A stretch of 64,000 nucleotides of DNA from Sipunculus nudus (lineage: Eukaryota > Annelida > Sipuncula > Golfingiida > Sipunculidae). Numbering within the stretch: the first letter of the stretch is position 1; every line of letters begins with the position of its first letter. This document shows, piece by piece, positions 1 to 11,995 of the stretch. The position numbers were made by a program, and so were the translations under genes. The DNA is taken from assembly GCA_026874595.1 (NCBI GenBank), contig CM049317.1, forward strand, positions 14,624,882 through 14,688,881, written 5' to 3'. The notes under the pieces were generated by a model that saw nothing but the letters and a program-made list of their open reading frames with translations, was not told the origin of the DNA and did no database searches.

Positions 1-7
1 CTCACGC

Positions 8-285
8 AGCGGTTATACACTGCATTCGTCCGAGACCTTTTTGTTTTAACCGTTGCTTTTTATAGCAAGTTTCTCTGGGTCACACCACCAGTGTTTTCAA
101 CTTCTCACGGAGCAAAGAAATATAATCCGACCAATGAGAGCGTGGTACCGCAATATGCATGCAGCTCAAAATTTTGAACATGCGACACCCTCTCTCGTTG
201 TTCTGAAACTTGGCCCAGTGCCAGAAATGGTGTAATCAGACTAAAACAAAAAGGAGATCTGGGACGACTGCAGTGTATAATCGCT
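8..285. mobile_element. 278-bp MITE with ~43-bp imperfect terminal inverted repeats
   Basis: The left end (agcggttatacactgca, from 8) is matched in reverse complement by the right end at 285 (agcgattatacactgca). The match continues for about 43 bases with a few mismatches, through a stretch ending near tttttgtttta. No coding potential is seen inside. The structure is that of a short non-autonomous DNA transposon. The target duplication is not clear and only seven bases lie to its left, so the superfamily is not assigned. Confidence 0.75.
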
Positions 286-824
286 AGGTATGGAGCGCAA
301 GTTTTGACCAGAGGTTATCAGATATGTCTTTGGTACCAAGTCTACCAGATGGGTGTGTGAGGTTCTTTCCCAATTTGATTGGCATGAGGGTGATTAAAAT
401 GGCTATGATGGAAGACATGTGACCTCATAGGAGGAAAACTAATTTTTTTTTTTAATATTTCTTTTGATATTGTTTCTGATATGCCCATGCCAGCCTAATG
501 AATATCATTGAGCTTAAAGATGACAGATAGAATAGTAAAATGGAAGTGTGCGTAAAGAACTAAAAGACACGATAAGATAGTAAATAATTATAAGTGAATT
601 CTTTGCCATAATCCATATTATTCAAAGGAGAGTTTTGATAGCATAAAAACTTGAAAGGGGGAATCTATTCAGAAATAGTCTTTACAGTAGACAGGACTTG
701 ATCAAATTTGTATACATTAACATATAGATTGGGAAAAAAATATACCACTGCAATCAGAAAAAGAATATCCTTCCCTAGAAGTTTGACGTACCTCACAACA
801 AGTATGTGTATGAATGGGGATCAT
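286..824. other. No gene seen
   Basis: AT-rich sequence with short open frames only. No splice-bounded frame resembling a known domain and no clear repeat structure was recognised. Confidence 0.5.
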
Positions 825-1985
825 AACAAGAGACCCATGGGTCATGACGCTCAGCTGACTAGGAAGACATTCACAAAAGAATGTTATCACCTGAATTCAA
901 AATGTTGTAGGTGGTATCCCCATTCAACTGTAGCAATTAAATTTCTTCAAAATCAACATGAATGAAAAGTTTCATGATAATATGTTCAGTCATTCCCATG
1001 AAATCTAGCCATTTTGTATGCAGTCAGCTGAGCTAAAAAGGACCATGCACATTTTTGAAGGATATCCCTGGATGTCAAGACAGAAGATTCTAGGTCCAAC
1101 AGTAAAGTTTTGTACCCTGTCTGACTGTCTGGGTGCTTAAAATGATTTGGCTAGTAATATAGGTCACCATGACCTAACTTCAGGATTTCCCAGAACATTG
1201 GAACATTCTCTGACTAGCAGACACAGTTTGTGCCCATCCGATCTTCAGGGTGCTAAAAATCATGCTCTTGGTCCATAGTTCACAGCATATAGGTAATCAT
1301 GATCTAATATCAGGTTTCCATGCAGTTTAACCCAGGACCTGCCTGAATGTCATGTTAGAAGGTTCTGGGCTGGCCGTATACGTTTGTTCCTCGTCTGGCT
1401 GACCAAGGAGATTTGTCCAGGAACTCGTCTAACGATTACGATTTGTGCCCTGTTAACGTACGGACTGCTTCATCTGAAAGTCTCAAAAATAGGGGGGGGG
1501 GATGCCGAAAAATTAGAAAACAAATACAGATTGCGACACCAGTCTACAGGACATGAGGAATCAATATGATCAATATGCATGGAAAGAATCGTGGCAATCA
1601 ATGTATTAGTTATTCAGATACTCCAGCTTTTGTATCAAATTTTTACTTATTCTCGGGGGTATTTTCGAACCCCATGGCTCGGAGGATATAGGTCACGGTG
1701 ACCAAATTTCAGGTTTCCAATGAGATTTTTATGGACCTCCAGGGGTGTAACATTAGAAGAATTTAGGCTTAGCGGATACAATTTGTGACCCATCTGAGTG
1801 ACTGAATGCTAGAAAGATATGTTATCAGCCTGTATTTTGCAAAATATAGGTCACAATGATCTAATTTTAGGTTTCCAAGAAGATTTTTAATGGACCTCCC
1901 CGGGTGTAACATTAGAAGTATCTAGGTCAAACGGACAAAGAGTGATCACTATAGCTCAGATGACTTTCAGTCAGCTGAGCTAAAA
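825..1985 (+). repeat. Composite array-bearing repeat, copy 1
   Basis: The left end contains gacccatgggtcatgacgct followed by cagctgac. The right end (1950-1985) is a near-palindrome, from atagctcagatgac to gtcagctgagctaaaaa. Between them lie diverged tandem units of roughly 150-190 bp, each containing an 'ataggtcaccatgacctaa'-like core (near 1161, 1290, 1690, 1847). The same head, tail and units recur at 29,262, 49,806, 50,808 and 60,109. A second tail-like motif (gtcagctgagctaaaaa) sits at about 1022-1038, so this copy may be two nested pieces. No ORF of note; probably a non-autonomous mobile element with internal tandem repeats. Confidence 0.65.
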
Positions 1986-2701
1986 ACGGTCATCTCAACA
2001 AACAAATTTTACTCCTATCAAAAGTAGATGCCTGGGCTAAATTAAAGATACACACTATTCATCTGGAAGATGGTGCCGTGAGATGGAGACTTAACACTCT
2101 GTTTGCATCGATCTAAAGTAGACATGCAATTTTTTTGTTAAAATCCATTAACATTGCCGCAGCTGTCCCCAGAATAGAAGAAACTATAGAAGCCATTTTC
2201 CGGTGATTGTGTTCAATATCTGCAACATTTAACCCGTCGAGAGCCCAGATTCCCTTCTTTTATTATGTTTCTCAAATAATCGTCAAACATTCTCAAGGCC
2301 CATCACAGGGCTAAAGGCGAATTGTTCATATTAAGTACATGAATCTACAGTAAATTCCAGCTATTAAAGGAAATTCTTGATAAGAAATTTGGAAAACCCG
2401 TGAGTCAACTGTTGTATGATTCTAACACCGGCATCGTCGATGAAAGCGAATTTGTAATACAAACGGTGTCTGATTGTCTTGGGTGGATTAATTCATGAGT
2501 GTTAGGTCTCAATATCAAAATGAAATTTGAATTTAGATCAATTGTTTACTTTCGATAGGAGTGACATATATTTGTTAGGTATTCGGTTGAGTTAGCCGTC
2601 ATTTTCCATAGGTTCATAGAAGTCAGGTTTCCTATAAATATATGTAGTTGTCAAATGCATGACAGAAAAACGCTACAGACTAGATGCTCACTGATTCGAA
2701 T

Positions 2702-2705
<4 letters not shown>
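1986..2705. other. No gene seen
   Basis: AT-rich sequence without convincing coding exons. A minus-strand frame near 2,110-2,200 looks weakly hydrophobic but has no domain match or good splice context. Confidence 0.4.

Positions 2706-2774
<69 letters not shown>
2706..2774. repeat. (TA)n microsatellite
   Basis: About 69 bp of uninterrupted TA dinucleotide. Open frames crossing it (poly Tyr-Ile) are artefacts. Confidence 0.98.
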
Positions 2775-2775
<1 letters not shown>

Positions 2776-3084
2776 ACAGTCCGTAATGATAGCAAACTTC
2801 ATACGCAGTGGAAATATACGCTGCAGTTGTTTTTGTATCAATTTTACATTGGAATTGGACCAAAACTAATTAGCATGGCATGTCGCGTGGTGCGTCCACC
2901 TCAATGTTTGAAACCAGGGATGCTGATTACATTAGTCTGATAACAATACGTGGTCCTGAGAGAGTCGTTTGGTGGTAAAACTCGTCAAACCCTATTGAAA
3001 ACAATGGTTAAAGAGAAGGAGATGCAGAATGAACGTGTAACTACTGTATAATGAGTGTCATGGAAATGAGTGACTTGAACATAC

Positions 3085-3264
3085 TGCAGATGCTGCCGTC
3101 CTCCCATGTCCAGTTTTGGAGAGGTTTAACCCTTATCCTGGCCCAAACTTTTGTTATGTTGTTTATCATCATGGCCCATTCTATCTGACGGCTGGAAAAC
3201 TCTTTCCAGTTCTCATCCTGCACCGTTTTTGCAAATTGTCCATTTCTCACTGCTAACTCTTCGG
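3085..3264 (-). CDS. Orphan exon related to exon 2 of the CTLD receptor gene
   Basis: On the minus strand an acceptor (ccttttgtag) at 3,265 opens a 180-nt frame, and a strong donor (gtatgt) closes it at 3,084. The frame carries VWARIRVKPLQNWTWEDGS, which aligns closely with VWARMKVKRLHGWMWEDGT in exon 2 of the gene at 26.5-35.3 kb. Intron phase (1 and 1) and length (59 against 60 full codons) also agree. It encodes the helix-plus-WIGL-like core of a C-type-lectin-like domain and, like its relative, lacks the helical cysteine. There is no internal stop. I could not find a matching signal-peptide exon upstream (higher coordinates) or a second-half exon downstream, so it may be a gene fragment, a stranded duplicated exon, or part of a gene whose other exons are too diverged or lie outside the window. 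Confidence 0.65.
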
Positions 3265-3285
3265 CTACAAAAGGTAAAGATAACA

Positions 3286-4079
3286 TGTTTCAAACCACAT
3301 GGTCGTATCACGCAAAAATACGTTATTTGATGTAGGGTACCCCCTCAATATAGCTGCTAAAATATAAGGTATGAAAAAAAAATGTAACCAGGTGAAGTAT
3401 TTATAACAATTCTAAATTTCATGTTCTTACTTTCTATACTTAATTCTATTTACAGTGATGGTGATTTTCCTTAAATGTAAACTCATGTGGGTATTGGATT
3501 TAAGACTCCGACTCCATCCAGTTCATGGCAATAAGCTTTAATATTCTATAGTGTAAAGAAATTTTAAAAACGTGTAGACACATGCATATGAGACAATATG
3601 AAAGTTCAATTGTCGTTCCATGTCACAACCAATTATACCTCTGGAATAACCTTTGCTATGCTATGTATGCTTGTAAAGACATAAGCTCTTTTACAGGGAG
3701 ATTTAACTTCAGAAAAAATGTATGTTATAAATTATAGGCAAAGAACAATCAGAATATAACAGAACTGGTAATCAAAACATGTTTAAAGAACTTTACGTAC
3801 CGATGCACTGTATGGTCAGAGAAAGCTCTAAACAAAACTTGAATGTTGAGAGCTTTTGCATTCTGATATCTGCACTTCCAAGGCAAATGAGTATTTATCT
3901 GAAATATACAAGCTGTTTGTCATGTACTGTATATAATACGTGCAAAATACTGTACCAGATCTTACGGTATCATGGTCATCAGGCTGTTGAACATGTACAA
4001 AAGTTACGGGAAATGAATGATATCAGATCAATGTACATGGATTCGTGTCTGCCTTTGGTTAAAATCACTCGTATCTCTG
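3286..4079. other. No gene seen
   Basis: This is where a signal-peptide exon for the orphan lectin exon would be expected. I found no convincing ATG-hydrophobic-GT unit on the minus strand. The 103-codon plus-strand frame at 3,779-4,090 shows no recognisable domain. Confidence 0.4.
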
Positions 4080-4490
4080 CAGTGGGTTGACTTATCCGCC
4101 TGAAATTTTGCATATGTGTACCTCTCGGATAGAGTTCTCGTTCATATGATAGGTGGCGCCACCTACAATCATGTTTACGCTACAGACATCCCTAATATCT
4201 CAGGACTGGTTTAACATATCGGCCTGAAATTTTGCATGAGTATAGATCTTACATAGCTATTTATCATACGCAAAACTGATTGCGCCATTGCAACTATTTT
4301 GTTTAGTGTCGATCTGTTGGTCTGTCTGGGGGTGAAAATCACTCATATCTCGGCATTGGTTTGATCCGCATTTCGGACTGATCCAAAATTCATGTATACA
4401 TCTTAGATAGCTTTCTTGTTCAAATGACAGGTGGCGCCACCTTTATTCATGTTTAGGTGGCAGACAACCATGTTAATATGCAACACATGT
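4080..4490. repeat. Diverged tandem repeat with 14-bp palindromes
   Basis: Three diverged units share a 'cgcctgaaattttgcat'-like start and a segment ending in the perfect palindrome aggtggcgccacct (4151-4164 and 4429-4442). The middle unit has a decayed version near 4,290. Units are about 130-145 bp. Noncoding. Confidence 0.65.
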
Positions 4491-4697
4491 CACTCTATTT
4501 CCCCTAACCACTCAATCCATGCCTCGCTTTACTCGTGACACTGATTTCGGCGGATATAGGTAGTCGCTTGTCGACTACCCGTATTCTAGTTTTAAATTAC
4601 GGTATCTATGAATACCTCACTTAATGTCTATAGGTAGTGCAAAAAAGCGTAGCTACAATATGACGGAAAATATGAAAAAAGTGGGTCATTTTGGCAT

Positions 4698-4710
4698 TAT
4701 ATATATATAC

Positions 4711-4779
<69 letters not shown>
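4698..4779. repeat. (AT)n-(AG)n compound microsatellite
   Basis: Interrupted AT dinucleotides run directly into about 12 AG dinucleotides. Confidence 0.95.
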
Positions 4780-5140
4780 TTACAATAGAGTAGGTCTAGA
4801 TTACAATAGCAGTCTTGACCAGTTTCAAATTGGACCTGACCAGACTGCAACTGGTCAAGCCCAAATCAAAATCATGTTTACTTGGCTTTAGAACTGCGAT
4901 CTGGTATGGTAAGATTTTAAATAGAAAGAATTTATCTCTGAAATATAAAACAAACTGTCCTGTTTGTAATGACTGCACTGTTTGTAATGAAACAAGGATC
5001 CCACATAAAATGTAGGGTGATTTTTAATCTCGCAGAAGCGTATGTAAATCTCTCTGGAATTCTAACTTTAATGTTAGAGACACACTTATACACATGCGCG
5101 CGGGCATACATCATTTGCCTATGACAATTATTTCATCACA

Positions 5141-5255
5141 CCTTCCCTATAGAACAAGGCTACGCCCTCAAGGACACCAGTGGTCAGTGAAGCTATCACA
5201 TACCTATGGACCAGATCTCAGGAGTCACATGATGTAATAATATACATGTACCTAA
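5141..5255 (+). repeat. E-box-type dispersed repeat, copy 1
   Basis: Contains accttccctatagaacaagg and, further on, gaccagatctcaggagtcac followed by atgatgtaata. Related sequences occur near 7,403, 14,540, 45,395 and 62,098. Noncoding. In this copy the CACGTG of other copies is CACATG. Confidence 0.55.
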
Positions 5256-6210
5256 TACAATCTCTGAATAATGAAAATATATACATATACCTAACATAAC
5301 CACTGAATAGTGAATTGAGTGCTCAAAATCTTGTTATAAAGGGCGCTGAATATAAATGATTTTATAAGGTTCGCTGCTTGTTTTGAGATCATGGCGCCCA
5401 TCACATGATAATAATTTATAAAACACTGGAATTCTTATTTCATTTCTTATACGGAAAGCTGTTTACACATTTACAGGTGAATTGTAACATGGTCACTCAC
5501 AACTTTAAACACTCACTAGGCTATATAAACTATAGATCCCGCATAAACTTAGCAGTCCCCAAACAAAAGTATTGTTCTATGTTTGCATGTGTCTGTAAAG
5601 TTTTAGTCGGCACAACATCTGTTTTTAGTAATTTCGGAAAACAAAGTTAAGGTAAAATGATCTGGGAAAAAAAACATGGGATTGTGCACATGTATGTATG
5701 TATTATCTAGTGATTATTTGTTTATTCAGCTACGATTCTTTACAGTATTACACTGGTATCAGGTATATAACAAAAACAAATGGTTTTATTTTGCTTCATA
5801 TTAAATGTGAAAGGATTAATAGCTATGGGTACCAGTTGATACTATGTCACAAAAAAAATAAAAAACCTATGGCTATCAAAAGACCCAATGATACAATTTC
5901 AACAATATTTAAAATCCGAGAACTTAAAAAAATGCATAATATATTAGCAAGTGTGCAGTTTTATATTTATATTTTATGCTATAATGTTATTTATAAATAA
6001 TAACAGCTTGTCATGAAATACAAAGACATTATTAGAATTACTGTGTCCTGGACTGTTTATGTGTGCATATTGTCTAAATAATCTGACACAGCTGTTCGCT
6101 TAACTACACTGTATAAGAAACCAGGGGCATCGACTACACTGGAAAATGCCGGTGATGCACAGATTCGTCACAGGGTCATTTAGTGCTCAACTGTTGACTA
6201 ACTGTCATTG
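5256..6210. other. No gene seen
   Basis: AT-rich DNA. Open frames at 5,405-5,650 and 5,698-6,000 have no recognisable domain, no splice context and strongly AT-biased composition, so they are left as chance frames. Confidence 0.45.
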
Positions 6211-6279
6211 TTAGATAATGTGCCATCTTGATCTTAGATAATGTGCCATCTTGATCTTAGATAATGTGCCATCTTGATC
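6211..6279. repeat. 3 x 23-bp perfect tandem repeat
   Basis: The unit ttagataatgtgccatcttg plus atc is repeated three times with essentially no differences, suggesting recent slippage or unequal exchange. Confidence 0.95.
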
Positions 6280-6521
6280 GACTCTGGATATATATCTACA
6301 TGTCTATATAAAATATTTTTCTTTGCTCATTACGATGTTTCCACAATTTGAAAAATGGAATTTCACTTAATAATTGTAATAAATCTTTAATTCTATTAAA
6401 CAAAGTTACATAATAGTGCTTTTGCTCAATTCATGATTGCTCATTATGGTAGTATTAACTGGATGCCATGATCTTGAGGGTTTTTATACGTGTATTGCCG
6501 TTAGTTTTACCTTGGTACTTG

Positions 6522-6522
<1 letters not shown>

Positions 6523-6568
<46 letters not shown>
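6523..6568. repeat. (AT)n microsatellite
   Basis: About 46 bp of AT dinucleotide. Confidence 0.95.
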
Positions 6569-6570
<2 letters not shown>

Positions 6571-7007
6571 ATCAAAGATCAACCTATTATATGACAAACT
6601 GACAAGACACTCTTCAGGGGTCCAGGCACGGAGCATTAAATTATAAAAATATGTAAATACAACCATTCATATATATGTTCGTTTCTGGTAACATCTGTAT
6701 AATAATTAAGAAAAAGAAATTTAATGTCAGTAATAATAATGTAGAAAAAAAATAATGTCAGTCTAACAGATTGAATTTTTTTGGAACATATACTAGATTA
6801 TCAGTTAATCATTATTAAAATTTGTGAAATTTGGTTCGTCTGTTTGTTAAAAGTGCAGTAAATCTCCTAGACTAGAAATAAAAATCTCATGATATTCATT
6901 GCATTTGTTTCTCGGATATCAGAGGTCAGGTGATGCGACCACGAACACATAGACGAATAAATATCGGGAGTCACTAATCGGGATGTAAAAAATATAACTG
7001 CATGATA

Positions 7008-7010
<3 letters not shown>
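6569..7010. other. No gene seen
   Basis: AT-rich sequence with no recognised coding exon or repeat. Confidence 0.4.

Positions 7011-7045
<35 letters not shown>
7011..7045. repeat. (TC)n microsatellite
   Basis: Uninterrupted TC dinucleotides. Confidence 0.95.
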
Positions 7046-7048
<3 letters not shown>

Positions 7049-7402
7049 AGTATCCGAGAACAATCCCACCCTTGGATGTTAACTTTTCAATTGTATATTG
7101 CTGTGTGGTGTCTTGTTATAGTCTAGCCGCCGTGGAATCTGTTACGGATCCAACCACCTGAATGAATTTTACCAAACACGGCCGAGCTATAAATGCCAGC
7201 CACTAGCAGACTGGCGCAGCGCAAGGAAATTACTGATAAAAAATCAAGATGCCTTAAATGAACGACATACAGAAAACTCCCACCATGCAACAATTAACAT
7301 GTAATACATATAACTAACCACCAGAGAAGAAATGATTAGGTCTACACTACACAACTAAAAGAAACTTACAATTGAAACTTATTTGTATGCAAAATAATTA
7401 TG

Positions 7403-7490
7403 TAGCCCTTCCCTGAAACAAGGCTTAGGGAAGGTCAGTGGTGCCATCACCACATATGTAACAGGTCCTTGGAGTCAAATGAGGGGATAT
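7403..7490 (+). repeat. E-box-type dispersed repeat, diverged copy
   Basis: Order of blocks matches 5,141-5,255: a 'cttccctgaaacaaggct' block, a 'gtcagtggtgccatcaccac' block, then a decayed 'ggtccttggagtcaaatga' core. Confidence 0.45.
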
Positions 7491-7676
7491 TAGTTTTCCA
7501 CAGCTGAAGCCCCCCCCCCCCACACACACACACATCCACAAAATAAATAAATAAATATATATCATAAAGATAACACCCGCTTGTGGCAAATGCTTAAAAA
7601 TAACACATGAAATAACAGCTGAAAAAAATACAATTATTCTATGCACTGATACACACCATTACAACACGGGGTTCCA

Positions 7677-7713
7677 CCTCTCTCTCTCTCTCTCTCTCCC
7701 TGTGTGTGTGTGT
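7677..7713. repeat. (TC)n(TG)n compound microsatellite
   Basis: TC dinucleotides followed by TG dinucleotides. A poly-C/CA tract lies just upstream at 7,509-7,532. Confidence 0.9.
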
Positions 7714-8368
7714 GTATTTGCATGTGTGGATTAAGTATTAATTCTTCACAAGGGTTTATAAAAGAAGTGGCTGTAAGAAAGGTGTCTTCTGCCTTATTTG
7801 AACAAAATGGAAACTATCATATAGTCTAGCAGGAACTAGGTCACCACAGGTGACGCCCAGTAAAGGTTGCAATAAATAGACATACAATACAAACAAGAAA
7901 TTAAAAATAAACTTTTATCCTGATTTTATTTAGGCTGTCACAAATCCTTACTGTGTATGTGAACATTTATAATACACGATCAGCTTTGTTTGAATGTATA
8001 AAACCATCAGTCATGTTATAAACAATATATCCTAGAGGTTTTTAGCAGTGAAAAATGGAAATCAAAACTGCAGCCAAGCCCACTCGATGCTGGGGGCTGA
8101 ACATCAACATGAGCATCTGCTGAAGTAATTACTTGAAGCCCCCGCTACATCTAGGCGCAGATTCACATAATTTAAAAATATCTGAGAGATTAGACCTACC
8201 TCTCTATAAATATTGTAGAAAAATTGTCTATGTTTATTTGTTACCCGTTTAATTACAGTCAGCAATGTGGTGCTCCCCGGTAATGTGCTGAGGCTGTAGT
8301 AACTGAGGATGTAGTACCAAACTTGATTGGTCTTAATTGTGGCCTTACAGCCATTTACAAAGTCTCTT
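7714..8368. other. No confident gene
   Basis: A minus-strand open frame of 89 codons at 8,104-8,373 has a possible donor after its VIKR segment, but no domain I can name. Left unannotated. Confidence 0.35.
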
Positions 8369-8412
8369 GTCACGTGACCGAACAGATTCCCGCGCTTTAC
8401 GAGCCACGTGAC
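8369..8412. promoter_or_regulatory. Pair of CACGTG E-boxes
   Basis: A perfect 10-bp palindrome gtcacgtgac (8369-8378) is followed about 35 bp on by cacgtgac (8405-8412). This is the class bound by bHLH-zip factors (USF/MITF/TFE family) in animals. No gene start was identified nearby, so a regulatory role is only a possibility. Confidence 0.35.
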
Positions 8413-8850
8413 ATAATACAGCTTCAGAGCTGATGTTCCCGGAAGCTCCTGTTTACATGTAATTCAAGCTTCTGACGTAAGCTCAATTTTCATTTATCAC
8501 ATGAGCTGCTCGGTGAAGGCCAACGCGCACATTTATATTGATTGATTTATGTATTCTATATGAGAGCATTTTTCCTGGCTTTTTTCATTCTTAACCATAA
8601 CAAATGGACAGACAACAAAATGTTCAAAAGCTAATACTATTTCCTCTGAATGAAGCCAGCAGACAGATAAAACAAATTCAGGGCATGTATTAATGCTTAC
8701 TGTTGATAAAACAATGTAATGAATTCATGGTGACACTGCATGTTTCTGTTTGGCACGGGCGTCACTCACATTCCAGACAGTGAAGGTGAGCTGTATTACT
8801 ATGAAGATATCCACAGAGGTCACTTTGGGCAAGATGGATGGCACTGCTAA

Positions 8851-9030
8851 ACAAGCACGGATCCAGGTTATTTCCCCCCGGGGGGGGGGGGGGGGGTCAA
8901 TGGTATCATTTTTGTGATTATTCCAAGAAATTTACCTGTCATTGTTTAAAATTGGTCTAAAAAAGGTCGGTGGTTGAGAGCAGGGTTGGAGAGAGGGGGA
9001 GTCTCCCCCCCCCCCGATCCGTGCCTGGTT
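8851..9030. mobile_element. Fold-back MITE of the G/C-tract family, copy 1
   Basis: The ends read gcacggatccagg on the left and, inverted, cgatccgtgcctgg on the right. Inside are a G-run (8,881-8,897), the blocks attggtctaaaaaaggtcgg and tggttgagagcag, and a C-run. The inner blocks are the reverse complement of blocks in the element at 36,516-36,728, so the two belong to one family. Confidence 0.75.
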
Positions 9031-11061
9031 AAATCACAAATGCTTCAACTTCTATATTTTATTTCGAACACTTTTACCATTACGCTACGTCCCCCTACAT
9101 AAAAGATCACTATTTACGATTAAAACTAACATTTAGGGAACATTAACAGACAATGATCTGCCGGTTGGGTGATGTTAACAGTGCAAATGTGACCTTTATT
9201 GGCCCAAGTCCGGGAAATACTGTTCCGCTTTTTGCAGCACATCGGGTCTGTGAACGAAGGATAAGCAGCTGCGCGCTCAAGAGTATACACGTACACTTGT
9301 GTTAACTTGTGTCAAAAGGTGTGACTAATACCTCTATAAATCGTATGACACCTAGGTGGTTTCATATCATGTTCATTTCTTCTTTATCATTGTCTACTTA
9401 ATAAAAACCTGCGCAGCTATTAGCAACTGACTCGTGGTTAAAGCTATAGGCCGGCACCCTTAATTGAAGACGTGTGGTATGCGGGATCAGTCAAGTTATG
9501 TAGGGTGCATGCAGCCAGCGTTACTGAACTGTTTTATGGAGACTTCTATGATACTCCTGCTACAAGTGAAACAAAATATAATGCCCAAACACATTTATAT
9601 ATTGATTACCAAGCTGCATTGCCAGCAACAACAAAAAATGAAATATTCCTACATTTGTGGGATGTTGACAACATGACGGGTATACTCTCCAGATGGGCAT
9701 GAACGAGGACACTTCCTGAGGGACACGCCTAATCATCACTCTGAACTTTTTTATGGATATTACACGAATAATCAAAAATTATCTAAATAACGTTTCACAA
9801 TTGTTTTGCCAATTTTTTTTATGGTTGGTGAAACATGACACCGTCGAATTTCCTTTTGTTGGAGACCTATCCGTGCACATTACAATCTGTAATTGAAATA
9901 TAATGTTAAACCCTATGAACTTACTTTTTGCTGTCTTAGTATGCCCGCCTTAAATGTAATGGATCTACCGAGGGATCTTCGTCCCCTCTTTTATCAGACC
10001 GATGGCCTGGCGTGGCCTGCCAAGAACGGGAAGATGTGATTCATTGTGTGATTCATTGGATGTTATGTAGTATTTTCATATATATAAAAAGATTTATACA
10101 AAATTTATTGAGATAACTTGCCAAAGAAAATTTGTTATTTTTTATTAGGTTTGTTTGATTTTACACTAAATTACAATCAGTTAGTTGGCAATATGGCTGG
10201 CAATGCGGTTGTCTAATTGAGCATATTGAGAGGATAATTGAGAACACAGCACATTTTTGCATATATAAAGCCTTTTGTCGAAATTATGTTTTATATATGT
10301 TGTTAGACCACATTTGACTGTGATTACTTTATTACAGGCACAGGAGTATGTTCCCTCACCGAATAAACTTGAAATATTCAAATTGGTTAACATGCACAGA
10401 GCTCTGCTTGTCTGATGAAAGTGGCTAGCGTGAATTAATATATATATATGTCCTGTGTGCGTCCCTTGTGACCTTGTAATCTAACCTAATTTACACATGT
10501 ATGTGTTGCAACAACACAGGCTTGTTTCATATGTTTTCAGCAAATCATCTTTTTCAAACAACAGGGTTTTTATATTGCAGCACTGGTTGACGTTCGAACA
10601 TTTTCTGTTGAGCTAATAATTACACCACATCCGTTCCTTTCGCCACATTTATCATACACATCATATGAAATAAAAGCATACACATTGCATCAGTTGCCTG
10701 ATATTGTATTACAACTGCCATGTTCATATATGACCGTTAATGATGTGTCAATATACCAGCGTAGGTTCTTAAATACTTTCCTCAGGAACATCGATATTGG
10801 AATTAAACATGGCCGTTTATACAAAATGTTTAAGGTGTTAAACGCATGCAGGTATTACCAAGTTCTGGATACAGGTCGTAAATCTGCATCGTCTCTAATA
10901 CATTTTGTTTTTGTACTGCTGAAGCCTATTTTTGATGAATTTTGTATCCCCTGACTGAAAATAATCACTCCTGTATCTCTGAATATATCAACAATGTACC
11001 AATCAAAGGCCAGCTCAAACATTTTGTTTGTTATTTTAGTGTAATTGTGATTGTTTTAACT

Positions 11062-11995
11062 TCTAAAACCAATATCTTTCATTATGTATCATTAAAATAT
11101 AAATCATTACGTACCCATAAAGAGGCAGAACATGATTTCATTTAATCGCTCGCTTCACTTAAATTAAAACAACTATCAAACATAAAGGTTAAATTCTGGA
11201 ACAGGCTTACTTTTCAAGAAATTCCCTTAGTTTCCCTTAGTTTTTTCCTGCATCAGAATATTATTGAAGTATAATAATAAGAACCAGAATCCGCACAATA
11301 TAAACCACAGTGATTAAATTCTGGAACAGGCTTACTGTTGACGAATTTCTCTTGGTTTTTCCCTGCATCAGACCCATTATTGATGTAAAACTAATGGGAC
11401 AACAAGGTTCATGTTACAGAACCCACACCTCATGAGTGTGAGCATGTGTGTGTATATATATATACTTACTATTGCAGCTCACCAGGTATCTCTCACCCTT
11501 ATTAAATACATGTAGAACTGACATTGAAAACATGTAATTGTTTTACTATTACTAAATTAACTATTATATACCATTACACATTTCTGATTTATATCTGTGA
11601 GCAAGTTTATTTAACATTTTTTTTTCAAGTAATCCCCTGAATCCCAAAAATGCAGGGTTCTTCAAAAGTGCTTATCATTTGTTTACCATGGAAAATTTTA
11701 CAGGGTCATCTTCATATATACAGAACTTATCACAATTACATAACAATAAGATTAAAAGTGTGGTAATATACGTTATCATCCCTTTACCTTTAAATACTCT
11801 AGATATATATAAAAAAAGCTGTTATGAGAAGTTGGGGTTTGATGTTCATAAGGACTGACAAGTGACCTGTCATTTGGTTTAAATTAATTCATGACAAAAC
11901 CTAAAATTAGTTATATGATTTAATAATTACTAGGTTTATCTTTAAAACTTCATGAACATTTAAATTAAAGGGCGGAAAAATTGATACACAATAAC
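11062..11995 (+). repeat. Tandem duplication, unit 1 (934 bp)
   Basis: Starts tctaaaaccaatatctttc and ends cacaataac. The next 923 bp repeat it almost base for base. The paralogous segment at 19.2-20.05 kb has a single copy, so this duplication happened after the larger segmental duplication. Confidence 0.93.

Noticed and set aside
2651..2869. Tyr-Ile-repeat open frames, also at 6,437, 19,326, 57,724 and 62,329
   Set aside because: They are translations of (TA)n or poly-C microsatellites.
9472..9702. 76-codon frame partly similar in the paralogous segment (about 17,505-17,640)
   Set aside because: The two copies agree in frame for about 45 codons but then differ by an indel and stop; no domain or splice context, so similarity is explained by the segmental duplication.
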